Below are positions 22,152-34,626 of a stretch of DNA of 64,000 bases, in pieces (the stretch's first letter is position 1; each line of letters begins with the position of its first letter). Source of the stretch: Larix kaempferi (taxonomy: Eukaryota > Streptophyta > Pinopsida > Pinales > Pinaceae). The notes under the pieces are model-generated. The model saw only the letters and a program-made list of their open reading frames with translations. It did not search any database and was not told the DNA's origin. Position numbers and translations under genes: made by a program. The DNA is taken from the NCBI GenBank assembly GCA_027924585.1, contig BSBM01001026.1:486501-550500 (forward strand), read 5' to 3'.

Positions 22152-23895
22152 AATATTTCATTGGATGCTCCCCTATAGAGTACATCCATTTCACTCCCAA
22201 TATCACATTAGTATTAGCAACATCAACTACATAAAAGCCATAAAAAAAAGTGTAATTACCTATGGTGATTTCTAGCTTTGGAATCCATGTTTTGCACTCC
22301 ATAGTGTTGTGACCTGGAATGATGACTGTGAAGCCATCGAATCGTTCAGTAGCTAGCTTCCTCCTCTCCACCATGTTTGAATCAATTAAGTTATGTGTGG
22401 CTCCTCCATCTACCAATACCGATACCATTTTCCCTTGTAACACTCCCTTCCATCAAATAGTGCGAAAACGAGGCACTATTGAAAGTACTACCATACTTCC
22501 TTTGTCAGGTGAAGGATGATTTTATTCTTGTTTCCATTCTTATGCTGTATCATATCCCTCATATTGGTATGATATATGTACTTCTTCCTCCTTACCCCCT
22601 TCATACTCCTGATTATCAGAAAACACTTCAATATATTATGCTTTTTCCTTAGCACATTTGTGCCCTAGTACCCATGGTTGGAAGCATGTGTAGCACAATT
22701 TATTTCTTTTGAGTTATTCCCTATTTGGTCTTTCTTTCTTATTCTTCCCAAATGTATCTCTTTTCCATGGCTTCTTTTCAAATCCGAACTTGGAAGGGAA
22801 GTTAGGCTTGGGAAGAAACCTTGTCCTAGGTAGCACCTTTTGTAGGTCTCTTGTCAAGTTCATGGAATCCTTCAATGAATTAGGTTTGTGGGCCTTAACC
22901 AAACCTTTTAAGGGTTCATCCAATCCTTTAGTAAAGAGAAATACTAATATTACCATAGATATATCAGCCAAACTTAACTGATAATTTTTGGAATTCCAAC
23001 ATATACTCAGCAGGGGTTCCAACTTGCTTCAATTGGGCTAGTTCTTAGAAAGGAAATTCAGGGTCTTTTTGCTCAAATATTTCTAATACCCTGTCAAAAA
23101 ATTCTCCATATGTTGTAATCTGATCATGTCCCAAGTTTTTCAGACCATGGAACCACCAATCATTGGCTTCTCCTTCAAGATGCAAAATAGCCATTTCTAA
23201 AGCATCATCTTCCACCATTGGATTCAGCTAAAAATAAACATCTAGTTTTTGTACCCAAGTATTTGAAGAAATTTGGGGTGAGCCATCAAAAGTGGGAAGG
23301 GGAATTTTACCAATGGAACAATTCAATTCTTTATTTTGAAATGGATTCCTATTACCTTCCCTCATTTTGAGTTCTCTTGCAACATTAAAGAATTGCTCAA
23401 AGGGTAGAGTCATTCTACAATCTTCACTCAACTTTTCCCATTCTTTTACAATCTCCTGCATATCAAATTGGGTGTTAGGTTCTTCTTTGACCTCAAGAAA
23501 TTTAGGTGTAGTAGGCTTTATTGAAATCTTAAATTCATTAGGTCTATTATGAGTTCCTGTCCTTGAGAAAACAAATTCACCCATTGCCTTCTTTTCCTCG
23601 AAAGAAGAACTATTGATATCTCATATTGCTGCTTTGCTTCCAAGTTGACTAACCGACAATTTGAACCCTTTCATGATTTTTTTTTCATGTCTTCAAATAA
23701 TGGTATGATGAATTTAGTAAATTCCTCTTTATCCTCTAAGGTTCCCTTCTCATCCCTAGCCATAGTTTCAATATAATACACCTCTTCTCCTTCTTCTTCC
23801 TCTTCAACAAAAACACTTTCAGTTTCAGATTGTAAGGGTGGGATTGATTTATTTGGCTTCTTGTATTCATAAATGGTTATCCAAATTAGGTTCAA
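22152..23895 (-). pseudogene. Gypsy G3 protease and gag
   Basis: Minus-strand Ty3/Gypsy sequence cut at its 3' side by the P insertion. In element order: N-terminal acidic region (23671-23895); gag with EWEKLSEDCRM and IPLPTFDGSP...WVQKLDVYF (23228-23584), then an ALEMAILHLEGEANDWWFHG-type capsid motif near 23160-23230; a zinc knuckle CYTCFQPWVLGHKC near 22650-22695; then protease with VLVDGGATHNLID (active-site D-G-G instead of the usual D-S/T-G) and VILGVKWMYSIG (22152-22443). Several frame changes are needed between 22440 and 23230. RT and integrase are absent. Confidence 0.85.
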
Positions 23896-23902
23896 GGACC
23901 AT

Positions 23903-23914
23903 TATCTGATACCA
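23903..23914 (-). promoter_or_regulatory. Primer binding site of G3
   Basis: The element strand reads TGGTATCAGATA, two bases from the LTR end ...CTACA; ten of twelve bases fit the initiator tRNA-Met type. Confidence 0.7.
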
Positions 23915-23916
23915 CT

Positions 23917-25870
23917 TGTAGTTTCCCTTTCTTAATAATTTGTAAAAGCTAGGAAAAATTACAAATTTTGGCCAATTCAACCCTTAGACTAGTAATGACC
24001 AACTCCTTCCAAATGGCTCCAAATGCTTACGAATAGGGTCTGAATGAGTTTTGAAGGTATTAAGACATATAAATGAGGCTTATGGATGCTTAAAAACCCT
24101 TAAAAACCTTATGCAAAATTCATTTACAATATGGACGAAGTAGGGAAATGTACTAGTCAATTCGAGCTTCAAAACCCCCAAGGGTAGTGGTCAAAGATGG
24201 ATATCCAAATACTATTAAACCCTTCCAAATTTCATAAAAGAGGTATGGTACTGATAAATTGATTTAATTATCTACCCAATGTATCCTCAATTAGTTCCTA
24301 TGGACATCTTCAACTCCATTAAATCACATATTTATATGCAAGTCTTCACATAGGGGGAAAGCTAGTAAATTTCACCATATATTATGAAAATTCAAATTTT
24401 AGGAGCCAAATAGTTGTTCCATGTTAATGAAACTTATCTAGAACATTAATGATACTCCATAAATCAAAAAAATCATAGAGAATGACTGATACAATTCGAA
24501 ATAATGTCTCTTCAAGCTCCAACAACAAGATATAGGGAAAATGGCGTCATGTATGCATTGTTTGGTAATTTTACATAGTTTCCCTTGGAATTTTGACCTG
24601 AGAGTCTTATCATAAGTAAATACAGAGAATATATATCAGAATACAAATAAATGTATATTCTTGAACTCTCACAAACAGATCAGCATCTCACCAAAGGCAC
24701 AATTCCTCAAGGAGCCCAAATATACAAGAAAATGTGAAAGAGATTCAAGAACAAGTTGTAGATGAATGAACCACAAGCTTCCATGTAGCTTCAAACTGTA
24801 AATAAAGACTCCATTGTAGCTCCAAATGAAAGGTTTGAATGGCCTCTCCAATTTCCAACTAGGATGGGAATCTTTCACCCTCGAAATTGGTGCTAAGGAA
24901 AGTAGACTAGCTCTCTACTAGCTCTTCTCTCCAAATGCAAAATGTAAAATGATAAAAAGCCAATATTCTTATTTTTTACTGACTTTTATAAAATTCCTAA
25001 GTATTCCATAACTTGAATTCCATCCATGAGCTTCATTCCAACTCCATTTGGGAAGAGATTCCCAAGTATGCCACTTGTCCTTCCAATTCTAGCCTCCTCC
25101 TTCCCTCAATTCGAGTAGGTGTCTCCTTGGCTGCCCTAACTCCCTTGTGTGCCTTCTTGGAGGATATTTGTATCCTTGAATAGCAATGTATGTCATATGT
25201 CATCCATCAGGTCTTATTTTTTCATAAGTATTATAGGCATCTTCATCATTGGTGTCATAGAAGCTAGGGAATTTAGCCCAAGTGTCCCACTAGTTCCAAA
25301 ATCTCTCTTCCTCTACATTTAGAACTACTTGAGTCATGCGAAGTATTATACCCTTCCAAATAAACCAAGAATTGTGGAATCCACCTTCTACTCGAATTGG
25401 TGAGAGTTCAATGCCATGTGGCATGGGAAATCTAGCTTTGTGTGGGTCACACACCATCCACATGTCTCCATGACCAAGTGCCATCTTATTTTCTCATCAT
25501 AAATATTTATTTATCCCCTCTTAGTATATTTATTTCAAGCTAAATTCCATTTGGGTTGTATTAGTATCCTTATTCCAAATTTAATGGCTCCACCCAACCT
25601 AGGAAACTAGTAGATTGATGGAATTTTCTCCTTTTGGAATTTATTTGACTGGGGACATTATAGGCAGGTCCTAACCATGGAAGAAAAATGACGATGGTGG
25701 GAAAATGCAAGGTGAATGTCGCAGTCCATGGTATAAAAGGAGTCCTAAGGCATAAAAATAATGGTGAGGTATAAATGAGATGCAACATGCAATGGAAACC
25801 TAACCAAAATTCCATGAGTAACAAACCTTGTTAAAGTACCAATGTGGAAAAGACCTTATAAATGTGCCTT
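23917..25870 (-). repeat. Gypsy G3 5' LTR (outer end uncertain)
   Basis: Starts (plus reading) TGTAGTTTCCC next to the PBS. A TTTATAAAAG box lies on the minus strand at 24983-24992, followed in element sense by a leader with AGAGAAGAGCTAGTAG. The LTR must extend past the TATA box, so it is longer than 1.1 kb; the outer end given is a guess. No gene seen. Confidence 0.45.
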
Positions 25871-26332
25871 TTCGTTCAATGACCTAATCAAAACACCCTT
25901 GTTATTGGTCATAATAAAAAAATATGACATAAAAGATGACTAAACTATATAAAGTGGGTAAAAATAAAAAACATAATTACCACAAATAGGTAAAAAGGGG
26001 TAAAACCAAATCATTTTTACCATTTACCATTCCAAAGAGAAAAGAGCGCTAGAATTTCCATCATTGGTCACGACCAATCTGTTGGACGATTTCGACTTCC
26101 GTCACTTGCAAGTAGTTCCTATCACTCTGCTATGCATTTTCATATTTTTTTTATGGTTTCCTGTTGAGTTTTTGAATTTTTATTGAGCTTTTAAATTTAA
26201 CTTTGCGCATCCACGAGTGCATTTAGTAAAAATTGTAGGTTCAACAAAAATTCAGGGGTGGAGTGATCTTCACTTGCGGTTGGGTAGCCACTGTGCTAAC
26301 AGAAACTTGCGGGTGGCGCAGTTTAAGATATA
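25871..26332. other. No recognised feature
   Basis: AT-rich sequence with short frames only. Possible outer part of the G3 LTR or its flank. Confidence 0.3.
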
Positions 26333-27635
26333 TCATGTCATGTCCCCAAATTTTCCTATGGTCCATGGGGATGATTTTAGCCTAAGTCACCTAGGCATTA
26401 ATTAATTAATTAATGGATGGATGAATAAATTTACTAAGGGAATATGCCTAAGGGTGAATTTGAGGAATTAAATGGATAAGGTGGGCTCCCCATGAAGTTA
26501 TTAACCCCCAAACTAAGTGCTAAGGTGATTTGTTAATTAATTGAGGAGTTTTGAGCCAACATTATAATTTTAATTAAATAATTAATGGTTTTGAATTTTG
26601 GAGAAGAAATTAATTAATTTTATTAATTATCCTCATTTATTAATATTTTATTTGTTATGCTGAATAAATGAAGAAATTGGCTCACCAATTTGAATTAGTG
26701 GATAAGGTTGGAGGAATTACTTGGAGTAGAAGTAAAGTAAGCACTAGAGTCCAAAAATGTTGCCAAAAATGAGAAAAGAGAAATATTTCAGGAAAAGCGG
26801 CATAAATCCAGAAAGTAGGAAAGTATGAAAAGAAGGAAAGTTAGAAAAAGAGGAAAAAAGAAGGAAAGCTAAAGCAAAGCAAGCAAGCAAAGAAAGGAAA
26901 GTATGTCCATTCATGGGTGACCTGTTATCACAGTTCACCAAGCCAAGTAACTTTCTCAACATGTCAACACGAATTCTATTTAAGAAGGTTTCCAACTTCA
27001 TTCAAGAACTTTTGATCATTGTTAGAATTTGTGAATGTGAGCTATGAGCCCTCTAGTTGAGTAATGTGCCTCAACAAGTTATTATTGGGAGATGTGCCCC
27101 AAGGCCCTATGAGCTTCCTGTGAGTGTTATTCAGGTCCAAAAACTATTATTACAGCCAGTAACATCCATTTCAGATCAGCATTGAAGAATTAATGTCAGG
27201 TTGAAGAGGAGGCTACGAGTGTAGAAGATTTGCATCTAGATTTGGTGGAGGAACACTAGAGGATGAAGACAGTTATGGAGAAATGCGCCCAGGACCTCCA
27301 GTGAACTCTATAATATGATATTAGTAGATATTAAATGCTTCTAAATTCCAGAGATCAAATATCATATTTGATCTCCACTCTTCTTCTACTTCTACTTCTC
27401 CTATAGCTAGATTTGGAGGTGATTTCCCTAAAGGAGAGAACTAGTTTGCTGATGGTGCCCTACTGAAGATAAGCAGCTCATAATGAAGCAATATAATACA
27501 TATAACCTGTAGATGGACTAATAGTAACTTATAGAATATAGACAAATTAATTTCTTTCTTCTCTTCTCCATTCTCCCACTGTTGTAACAGAAAACTAGCT
27601 CGTGAGGCATTTTTCTTTAAGAAGCAAGCATTTAA
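26333..27635 (+). repeat. LTR-like plus-strand sequence
   Basis: TGTCATGTCCCCAAAT near 26338 resembles the start of many plant Gypsy LTRs. CTATTTAAGAAGG near 26978-26990 is TATA-like and is followed by leader-like sequence. No PBS found. It may be an LTR plus 3' internal fragment of an element related to G4. Confidence 0.3.
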
Positions 27636-27647
27636 TAAAAGGAGGAA
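27636..27647 (+). promoter_or_regulatory. Polypurine tract-like site before G4 LTR
   Basis: ATAAAAGGAGGAA immediately precedes the LTR start TGTTCTGAATG. With the PBS on the other side, it suggests a shared LTR, as in the M array. Confidence 0.45.
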
Positions 27648-28399
27648 TGTTCTGAATGTTATATTTTGAATTATATGTGTTTAAAATATTATATAAAATT
27701 TTTAATTAACATCAGAATATATTTTATGGTTTATTAGATCAGTTTGTTAAGTTGAAATGCAAGACTAGCTAGATGGATGTCAATTCTAGAGTAGTTTCAC
27801 CACTTTTACTGCCAAATCAATTATAAGCACTCATTTTTCATTCTTTCAGTGGGATAAGGTCATTGAATCAGTATAATATCCATATAAGTCCCTAATTCAA
27901 GAATTTGGTAGCGTTTAACCCCTATTTGGAAAGCTTAGAAAATTACTAGCTCAGCAATCCCGAGAGAACCCTTAAACTCCAATTCTTCCAAAAATTTCCC
28001 AAGATTGTTCAAACACTTTCTAGAACATCTCCTGCACTTATTTAAATGATATTAAATATTCCATTAACTCCCAGGATCCCCACCTGTCTAGTATGTGTAT
28101 GACAGCTGTCGAGGAAGCCTCAAAGTAGGCAACAGTGCACACTATTGTTGAAAAGTGAATGGTTTTGGTACATGGTGCATAGGACATCTATGATATGACA
28201 TATTGAACTGCTGATACACCTCAATCCATACATTTTACATAATTGAATGCTCATCCTACCATCCTCATATCTTTCCTTAGTCCCCATCACTTACTTCCTA
28301 CTCTGTTCAAAAAAATTGTCAAAAATTTAACTAGTCAATTTTATCAAAAATTTGAAGTTAGAGATAATATCTTGGTCGAATATTCCCAAGGATATTACA
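27648..28399 (+). repeat. Gypsy-like G4 LTR
   Basis: 752 bp, TGTTCTGAATG...GATATTACA, with a PPT-like tract on the left and a PBS on the right (28401-28412). Confidence 0.6.
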
Positions 28400-28400
28400 G

Positions 28401-28412
28401 TGGTATCAAAGC
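28401..28412 (+). promoter_or_regulatory. Primer binding site of G4
   Basis: TGGTATCAAAGC, one mismatch from the initiator tRNA-Met type site, one base after the LTR end. Confidence 0.75.
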
Positions 28413-28505
28413 ACTTTCCTTGGCTCAGCCTGTGGAAAGTAACTCTCAGTGGAAAAGTAGCTCAACACTATCTTCAAGTTGTAGTTGTGGAATTAGTTCC
28501 ATGTC

Positions 28506-29513
28506 ATGGAAGATTCATACTTTGAGTTGTATGAGGAAGAAGATTATTTTTATGAAGAGTATGATGATTATGATGAGCATTATGAGGAATATTGCAGATC
28601 GTATGAGGAATATAATTCCCAAGAAGTACCTTCCACAATCATCTCCCATGAGATCATGATTGGAAGAAGAGACAATGGTTATACTGATAGCCATATTCAG
28701 GAAAAAGTTGGATGTTCCGTATTCAAAGGTCAACTTTCTATGGAATAATTAATAAAAGATATGAAAGATTTATTGGATGCATTTGACTTCACAAGAATTT
28801 TTGGATCCTCTTCAAGAAGAGCCTCCAAGAATCTTCATCCTAAGACAACTAGGGAGAAGCAAGACCAAAAAACCAATCATGAGATTGTTGATAGAATGGA
28901 TGAAGAATCTATTGCAAGATTCTATGCTGAGGATCTCAAGATCACCTCAGAAGAGATTGGTACTATTAGGGGCGTCGAGCCATATCTTGGATCATATCCC
29001 AAAGAAGAACATAAATCAGATCCAAAGTCACCACATGAGCTTCACAAGTAATTAGAAGTTGACGACACATCAGTTAGATGTGAACTAGTAGAATCGGTGG
29101 CAGAACAAGGCACCATAACCCCACCCATTGAAGAGAGAAGCATGATGCAAAGGTATGGACCAATTTCAGATTTTTGTACTAATTTGTGTCATGATTATGT
29201 TGCAACAACATCAAAAGATAATTATTTCATAAGGGATTCCCTGGATGCTGAGTCTCATATCCTTAGTGATAAGGGTGAATGCAATGACCAAGATGAATCA
29301 CTAGAAGGGTGTTTACAAGATGCCTACATGGTCGGAAGAGAACCTACTGAGGAATGTTTCAAGTGTGAGGAAGCATCTAAAGATGTGTACTCTCACATAT
29401 ATGTGGGAGACATGGAGATCCCCATTGATGAAGGTGTTGTGGGTGCAATATCCATGGAGAATGAAGAAGGTCTTGCAAAAACAAAAATGGATCATGCTAT
29501 GATGTCTTAAATG
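28506..29513 (+). pseudogene. G4 gag-like leader ORF (two stops)
   Basis: Three open blocks in one frame (28506-28748, 28761-29051, 29097-29510) are separated by TAA stops at 28746 and 29049, so one ORF of about 330 codons was broken by two nonsense changes. The start is strikingly acidic and Tyr-rich (MEDSYFELYEEEDYFYEEYD). The middle has basic and acidic patches. Near the end is ECFKCEEASKD, half a zinc knuckle. Its place just after the PBS suggests gag, but there is no clear capsid domain. The last codons (MDHAMMS) come from P-type repeat sequence, so the natural C-terminus is lost. Confidence 0.5.
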
Positions 29514-29589
29514 GATCATGTGTATTGCAAGGTTTGCTGCTATGATACTGTTGATCGTGAGGATCCAGATGACGATGCTGTTGATCATG
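29495..29589 (+). repeat. Orphan 95-bp fragment of the P 3' region
   Basis: ATGCTATGATGTCTTAAATG through CTGTTGATCAT matches 8578-8665 and 60228-60310, the start of the 30-bp repeat tract of P. It is spliced between the G4 ORF and truncated G1 integrase with no LTR at either side. Confidence 0.8.
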
Positions 29590-30634
29590 CAAGAAGGGCT
29601 ACCGCGCAGAAGATACTATGTGCAAGGCTATAATGGCCTACGATCCATAAAGACTGTAACAAATACTGTCGGAACTGTGACGTCTGTCAGAGGACAGGAA
29701 AACCTTCGCGTAGAGATGAAATGCCGCTGAATCCACAGTTGACCTTACGGGAATTTGAAAAGTGGGCCATTGACTTCGTAGGTCCCATAAACCCACCAGG
29801 GAAAAGAACTGGTGTGAGGTACATCATTACTGCTACTGATTACCTCACCATATGGGCGGAAGCAAAACCAGTAAAGGACTGCAACGCCAATACTACTGGG
29901 TAGTTCATTTTTGAAGATATACTTTCACGATTTGGATGTTCAAAGATTTTGATGAGGGATCAAGGCACTCACTTTTTGAACAGAACTATCGAAGCTCTCA
30001 TAGAGGAATTCTACATCCATCATCAGCGCAGTACCCCATATCATCCACAAGCGAATGGCACTGTTGAGGATTTCAATAAAATACTCTAGAATGCACTCAC
30101 TAAGATCTGCAATGTGAATAGAGATGACTGGGATCTGTGAATCTCATTTGTGTTATGGGCATACATGACCACTTGCAAGAAATTGACACACCTTTTCGGT
30201 TGGCTTATGGACAGGACGATATAATGCCAATGGAGTATATTATCCCCATCTTGAGAATCGCTTCATTTATAGGGATGGAAGATAGCGCAGCCCTAGAAGA
30301 TAGATTGCTACACTTAGTTGGATTGGAGGAATATCGCTTCATCGCAGGCTTTCACCAATTAGTGCAAAAAGACCGCGAGAAAGCATGGCATGATTGTCAT
30401 ATAAAGAACAAGTCATTTCAGGTAGGTGACCTAGTCCTCTTGTATGATAGCAAATTTATGAAGTTTCCTGGTAAATTTAAGATGCATTGGCTTGGTCCAT
30501 ATACTGTGATACATGTTACTAACACCGGTGCAGTTCAGTTAGCCACCTTAGCTGGCGATACTTTACCAAGTTTGATAAATGGGAGAAGACTAAAGTTGTA
30601 CCACGATAGTCCTGCTTCGCAGAATCCTAAATGA
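29590..30634 (+). pseudogene. Gypsy G1 integrase (5'-truncated, broken)
   Basis: Starts inside the integrase zinc finger ([13 protein letters not shown] near 29665-29705). The catalytic core follows: [12 protein letters not shown] with the first Asp, [10 protein letters not shown] with the second, and the ANGTVED site with the Glu. The C-terminal domain reads VGDLVLLYDSKFMKFPGKFK and LGPYTVIHV. Stops at 29901 and 30088 and near 30138, plus a frameshift near 30180, disable it. No chromodomain is seen after the core. The 5' portion (gag, protease, RT) is missing at the 29589/29590 junction. Confidence 0.9.
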
Positions 30635-31190
30635 TAACCAGAGGGAGAAATTTCTAAGTGTCAAGTACAGTTGGAATTGGACACTGGAAATGAAAGGAGT
30701 CTGTACATGTACGATAAGTACGATAATGTATGTCCTGTGCAGCACTGCTGAAGCTGCAAACAAAAAAAAGAAAAAAAGAAAAAGAAAAAGGGAGCCACGC
30801 AGATGAAACATCGACACTACGAAGTAACTGTGCAGGATCAGAGATGGATTGCCACGCAGCTCTCACAAAAATAGCCGTTACACTGGCCATGAGAAAAATA
30901 GTTGTTATGTGACCGTTGTCAACAACCACTTGAGCATTTAACGCAAATATAGCCGATCTAAACACGCTGACGAAGAAAGGGACTGAAGGATCTATTCAAT
31001 TTGGCCAATGGAAACGACATTTAATGCTCATCTAGCCATTAGAAGGGACGGTAGGACTCACTTGTGCCTATAAGTAATGTTGCATAAGGACTCGCGGGCG
31101 TTACCAAACACTTAGAATTTTCTTACGCTCACTCCTGTGTTAGCAATCCTCAGTAACTTGTCTGTAACATTTGCCTACTCTCGCCACTGA
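30635..31190 (+). other. Spacer between G1 integrase and extra ORF
   Basis: Non-coding. Contains an A/G-rich run at about 30760-30795 and a TATA-like CTATAAGTAATG at 31068-31079, about 120 bp upstream of the next ATG. It may be a promoter region or leader for a separate mRNA. It lacks TG...CA ends that would make it an LTR. Confidence 0.4.
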
Positions 31191-33639
31191 ATGTCTGAGT
31201 GGTCATACAGAGAAGAAGAGCTCACAATCCAAGAAATGATTAGAGTCTTTCAACATGGAGGGATTGAAGAGTTAATGAAAACCCCTACTAAGAAGGTTAC
31301 ATTGGAACCAGGTCAAGCATCTCGAAGGTCACCTATACACAACCCAGACATGTAGGATAGGGGGAAAGATACAGTCGGGCCACGAACAAAGAGCACTAGG
31401 TCAATGTCGGCAGTATCACGATCACTGGTATTTCAGAAGAATATCATTTAAAGCTTACACCATAGTACATATCACCAAGGGCGCGGGATGCCCCAGTCTA
31501 TAAACTGGTCAATAATGCCCGCTATGAAATCCCCTTGTCGCCAATATCTAAGCACGTAGAAGTTGCCCAGAACTTGTTAGGAAAGATCCCAGAGTGTAAG
31601 TGGGAAGACTATGACCTCTTGGGAGTGCAGAAGGAAGAACCCCATGATCCCAAGTTCCCATAATTCTAGCCTGACCAATATATGTGCTGGAAGAAAGATG
31701 CTAAAGGCATACTTAACTTGGTCACCGAAAGCTGGTTGACACCAGTAGCCCAGTCAGGATTACTGAAACTGCTGAGATTACCCCATTTTGATCATTCAAC
31801 ATAAGTCAATGTGGTGGTTCTCACTTTGATGGCGCGAATCCATCAGGGATACCTGTGGCTAGACATAAATTTTGATTTGACCATCGACTTAATCCACCGT
31901 ATCATAGGACTAAGTAAGCGAGGAAAGTACCCTAAGCAGTTATTCCAAGGGAAGAGTAAGGAAAAAGAAGCTATCGTGAAGATGAAGAAAATCCATGCAT
32001 TGGTGAAAGGAAAAAAGAGGTTTTTCGACAGAGGAAATCAAAGATAGAGCGACAAAGTTTGTTACACAATTACTGGCCGGAAAAATCCTAAGAACAGCCA
32101 AGCCTCCGGAGGTTCCTGCGAGCATAGTACTTCTCGGTGCCATGGTAGTTGAAGGAACCGAGTTCAATTGGTGTCAGTACCTTCTCAATGAGTTCTTGTA
32201 TGAACTCAATGACACCCAGGAGAATGGAGGTCAATTCCACTTCACATGGTTGATCTTCCTGATCGCCTTTGTTGGATGGAAGGATCAGAAGGACTATGTC
32301 GGCATAATTGTAGACACCAATGATCCCAGAGGAGTTCAATATGCCAACCTTTGGGAAAATTTGAATGCGGAGTGATAACACGCGACAGTTGAAGTCTTCT
32401 ACCAGTATTACACCTAGCTACGTGAGGCAATCACCCGTACATCGCGCATTACAAAGCAGGTAATGTCAAAATACATTCATGTTATCGATTTTCAGGCGGA
32501 CATGCATTGTATTTTTATCTCACCCAAAGCAAAGATGAAGAAGTCGGAATGGTATGCGGGTAATTACCATATGTGTGAGGAAGACATCGAAATCCTCAAG
32601 AGGGACTGGCCAGCAGAGTTCCGTGTCGAGGTCATGGATGTTCCAACCAATTCAAAAGAAGATGAACCAATTCTGCAGCCATGCCCAGTCACTAAGAAAA
32701 AGGGAAAAGGAAGGAACCTGAAATCCCGACAAAGCCAAAGGCGCGGAAGAAGATGATATCAACCAAGAGTCATTCAGAAATAGTGCTTAATGAGGAAGAT
32801 TTCGACATGATTGCTGAAAAAGTCACAGAGCAGATGGAAGAGCTGATGGAAGGAAAAGAGAAAGAGGACAAGGCCATACAGGATGACCTACAAAAGAATT
32901 GGCTCGCACTGCAAGGGCTCATGCAGAAGATGGATGATGTCTAGAAAAGACTACCTTTGTCACGTGACACAGAATCGGAAGGGAGGTTGGGAGGAACCTT
33001 GCAGCAGACACCACTGCAACTAGCCATAATGCTACTAGGGAAGACTCATCTCGTTCATCTGGACCCGATGAGCATAACGCTGCCAATGTCAGAACAGGTG
33101 ACTCTAGATACAAAGGGTGTCGAGCGGGTAGAGCTCAACTTGGCCAAGTTTCTGTTACCTAGCTTGCACTTTTATAACCTGCAGGTTGTAGACGAAATGC
33201 ATGAAAGGACCGTTGATTCGATGAAGTCACAAGCTAAGCTGCAAGCCGCAAATAGGAATCTCGAGTAGTCTAGCTTGCACATAGGTATGCAACTGCATGA
33301 TTAACAGGACCATCAACTGCGATTGGAGGCTACTATCACTGCTTTCGGAGATGACATTGAAGATTTGGAACCCCAGAGCGATCTCGCGGACACCATTCTG
33401 AGAAAGGGAGATATGGTGAAATCTCTCAAGACAGAAATACAGGACACCAAGATTCTTCATCAGGCTGATATTAATGCCCTAAAGGCACAAATCAATCCAA
33501 AGATACCATTAACTGAGCAGTAGTTAAGGGAGCAAGCAGTAAAGGATGCAACACAAAATATTGCGATGGACGTGGCTAAGTACCAAGATTTAGAGACTAC
33601 AGCTTCGAAGGCATTCACTGCCCTCGAAGAGGATCTAGG
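31191..33639 (+). pseudogene. Gypsy G1 extra 3' ORF, N-terminal and middle part (copy B)
   Basis: ATG at 31191 (MSEWSYREEELTIQEMIRVF). With several frameshifts a coherent protein can be followed. A globular region covers about 31480-32370 (EIPLSPISKHVEVAQNLLGK; GYLWLDINFDLTIDLIHRII; FVTQLLAGKILRTAKPPEVP; LIFLIAFVGWKDQKDY). A basic tail follows (KKKGKGRNLKSRQ, near 32700), then a coiled-coil region (EDFDMIAEKVTEQMEELM on). Element C interrupts it at 33639/33640; the remainder is at 39554-40004. Total span without C is about 2.9 kb (near 960 codons). The LLxGK...VGWK region recalls uncharacterised proteins linked to plant transposons; I cannot name a family. Stops at 33266, near 33301 and at 33523. 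Confidence 0.6.
33635..33639. other. Target site duplication of element C, left
   Basis: CTAGG before the LTR. The right copy, CCAGG, is at 39549-39553. The empty site in copy A is CTAGG at 643-647. Confidence 0.85.
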
Positions 33640-34353
33640 TGTTAGAACATTATTACACCTATGTGCATTAATCATTTATTAATTAATGGTTAATTAGTAC
33701 CAAACAGCTTAATTATTGCATCCCTAAGTTGGTTAGTTGGTAAATGGTCAAATATCTTGAACCAGTTAGCAATGTGGACAAACCTGTGCATGTGCTGAGT
33801 CAAACTAGCTGTTGGGTGCGCTCTCCAGGTCATTTAATGCATCCAACATGCCTAGAGCGCCCTCCCCAGGTCATTAAATGATTCCAGCATGCTTCTCTTC
33901 TACCTAGGGCGCACATGCTCAGAATGTGGACAAACTTGCCTCTTTTGTCCACTTTTGGCCAATTCTATCTACCTAACCTCTAACCAACCAGATTCTCCAC
34001 ATGTGTGAGGTCACATGGGCCTGTCCAGTCATTCCCAGCATTCACACAACAGTTTCGAACTAGTTTGGGATGGTTTGGGATATTTTGGTCAACCTAGGGG
34101 AGTTTGAGCTATTTCTAAGCTAGATCAGTGTGAACACTCTAGATGGATTCGAATTGTTCCAGATTTGTATATATTCATGTTCTTAACCCATTTTGGGGTT
34201 GGACAGTTAATAATATTTACATTATTCACCCATTTCATGTGTATTGTTCTTCATTCTTTTACAGATTTATGCTCATGCTTGTAAATGTGTTGCAATCTTT
34301 TCACTAGTGAGGAATCCATAGTAGCTAGGTTCTGCTGTGATTCATATTTTACA
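33640..34353 (+). repeat. Element C 5' LTR
   Basis: 714 bp, TGTTAGAACATT...TATTTTACA, directly followed by the PBS. Confidence 0.95.
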
Positions 34354-34365
34354 TGGTATCAGAGC
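34354..34365 (+). promoter_or_regulatory. Element C primer binding site
   Basis: TGGTATCAGAGC abutting the 5' LTR; a perfect match to the initiator tRNA-Met type. Confidence 0.95.
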
Positions 34366-34626
34366 TCTTGTAGCTAGAATTTGAACCAGCAAGACTGTTT
34401 TAGTGGCTTTCCAGAAGCAATGGAGAAACCACAAAATTCCTGAGGCCATTGCATTGAGTCATTGGAGAAATCTAGTGGCTCTTCTCAGGTGTGATGCTCT
34501 CCCGAATGCACCCACTATCAAACAAGGTTTGAATATGTTAGTGTAGATCCCTCTTGAGTGATTTGAGAGTTGTTTGCAGGTATTGAAGATCAACATTGTC
34601 AGCAAGTGCGTGAGCAGCAGAGAAGA

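Noticed and set aside
24669-25824. Small minus-strand genes in the G3 LTR region
   Set aside because: Short frames without motifs, within probable LTR sequence.
30654-30965. Minus-strand proteins across the A/G-rich run
   Set aside because: Low-complexity Phe/Leu-rich translation of an A/G-rich tract; no family resemblance.
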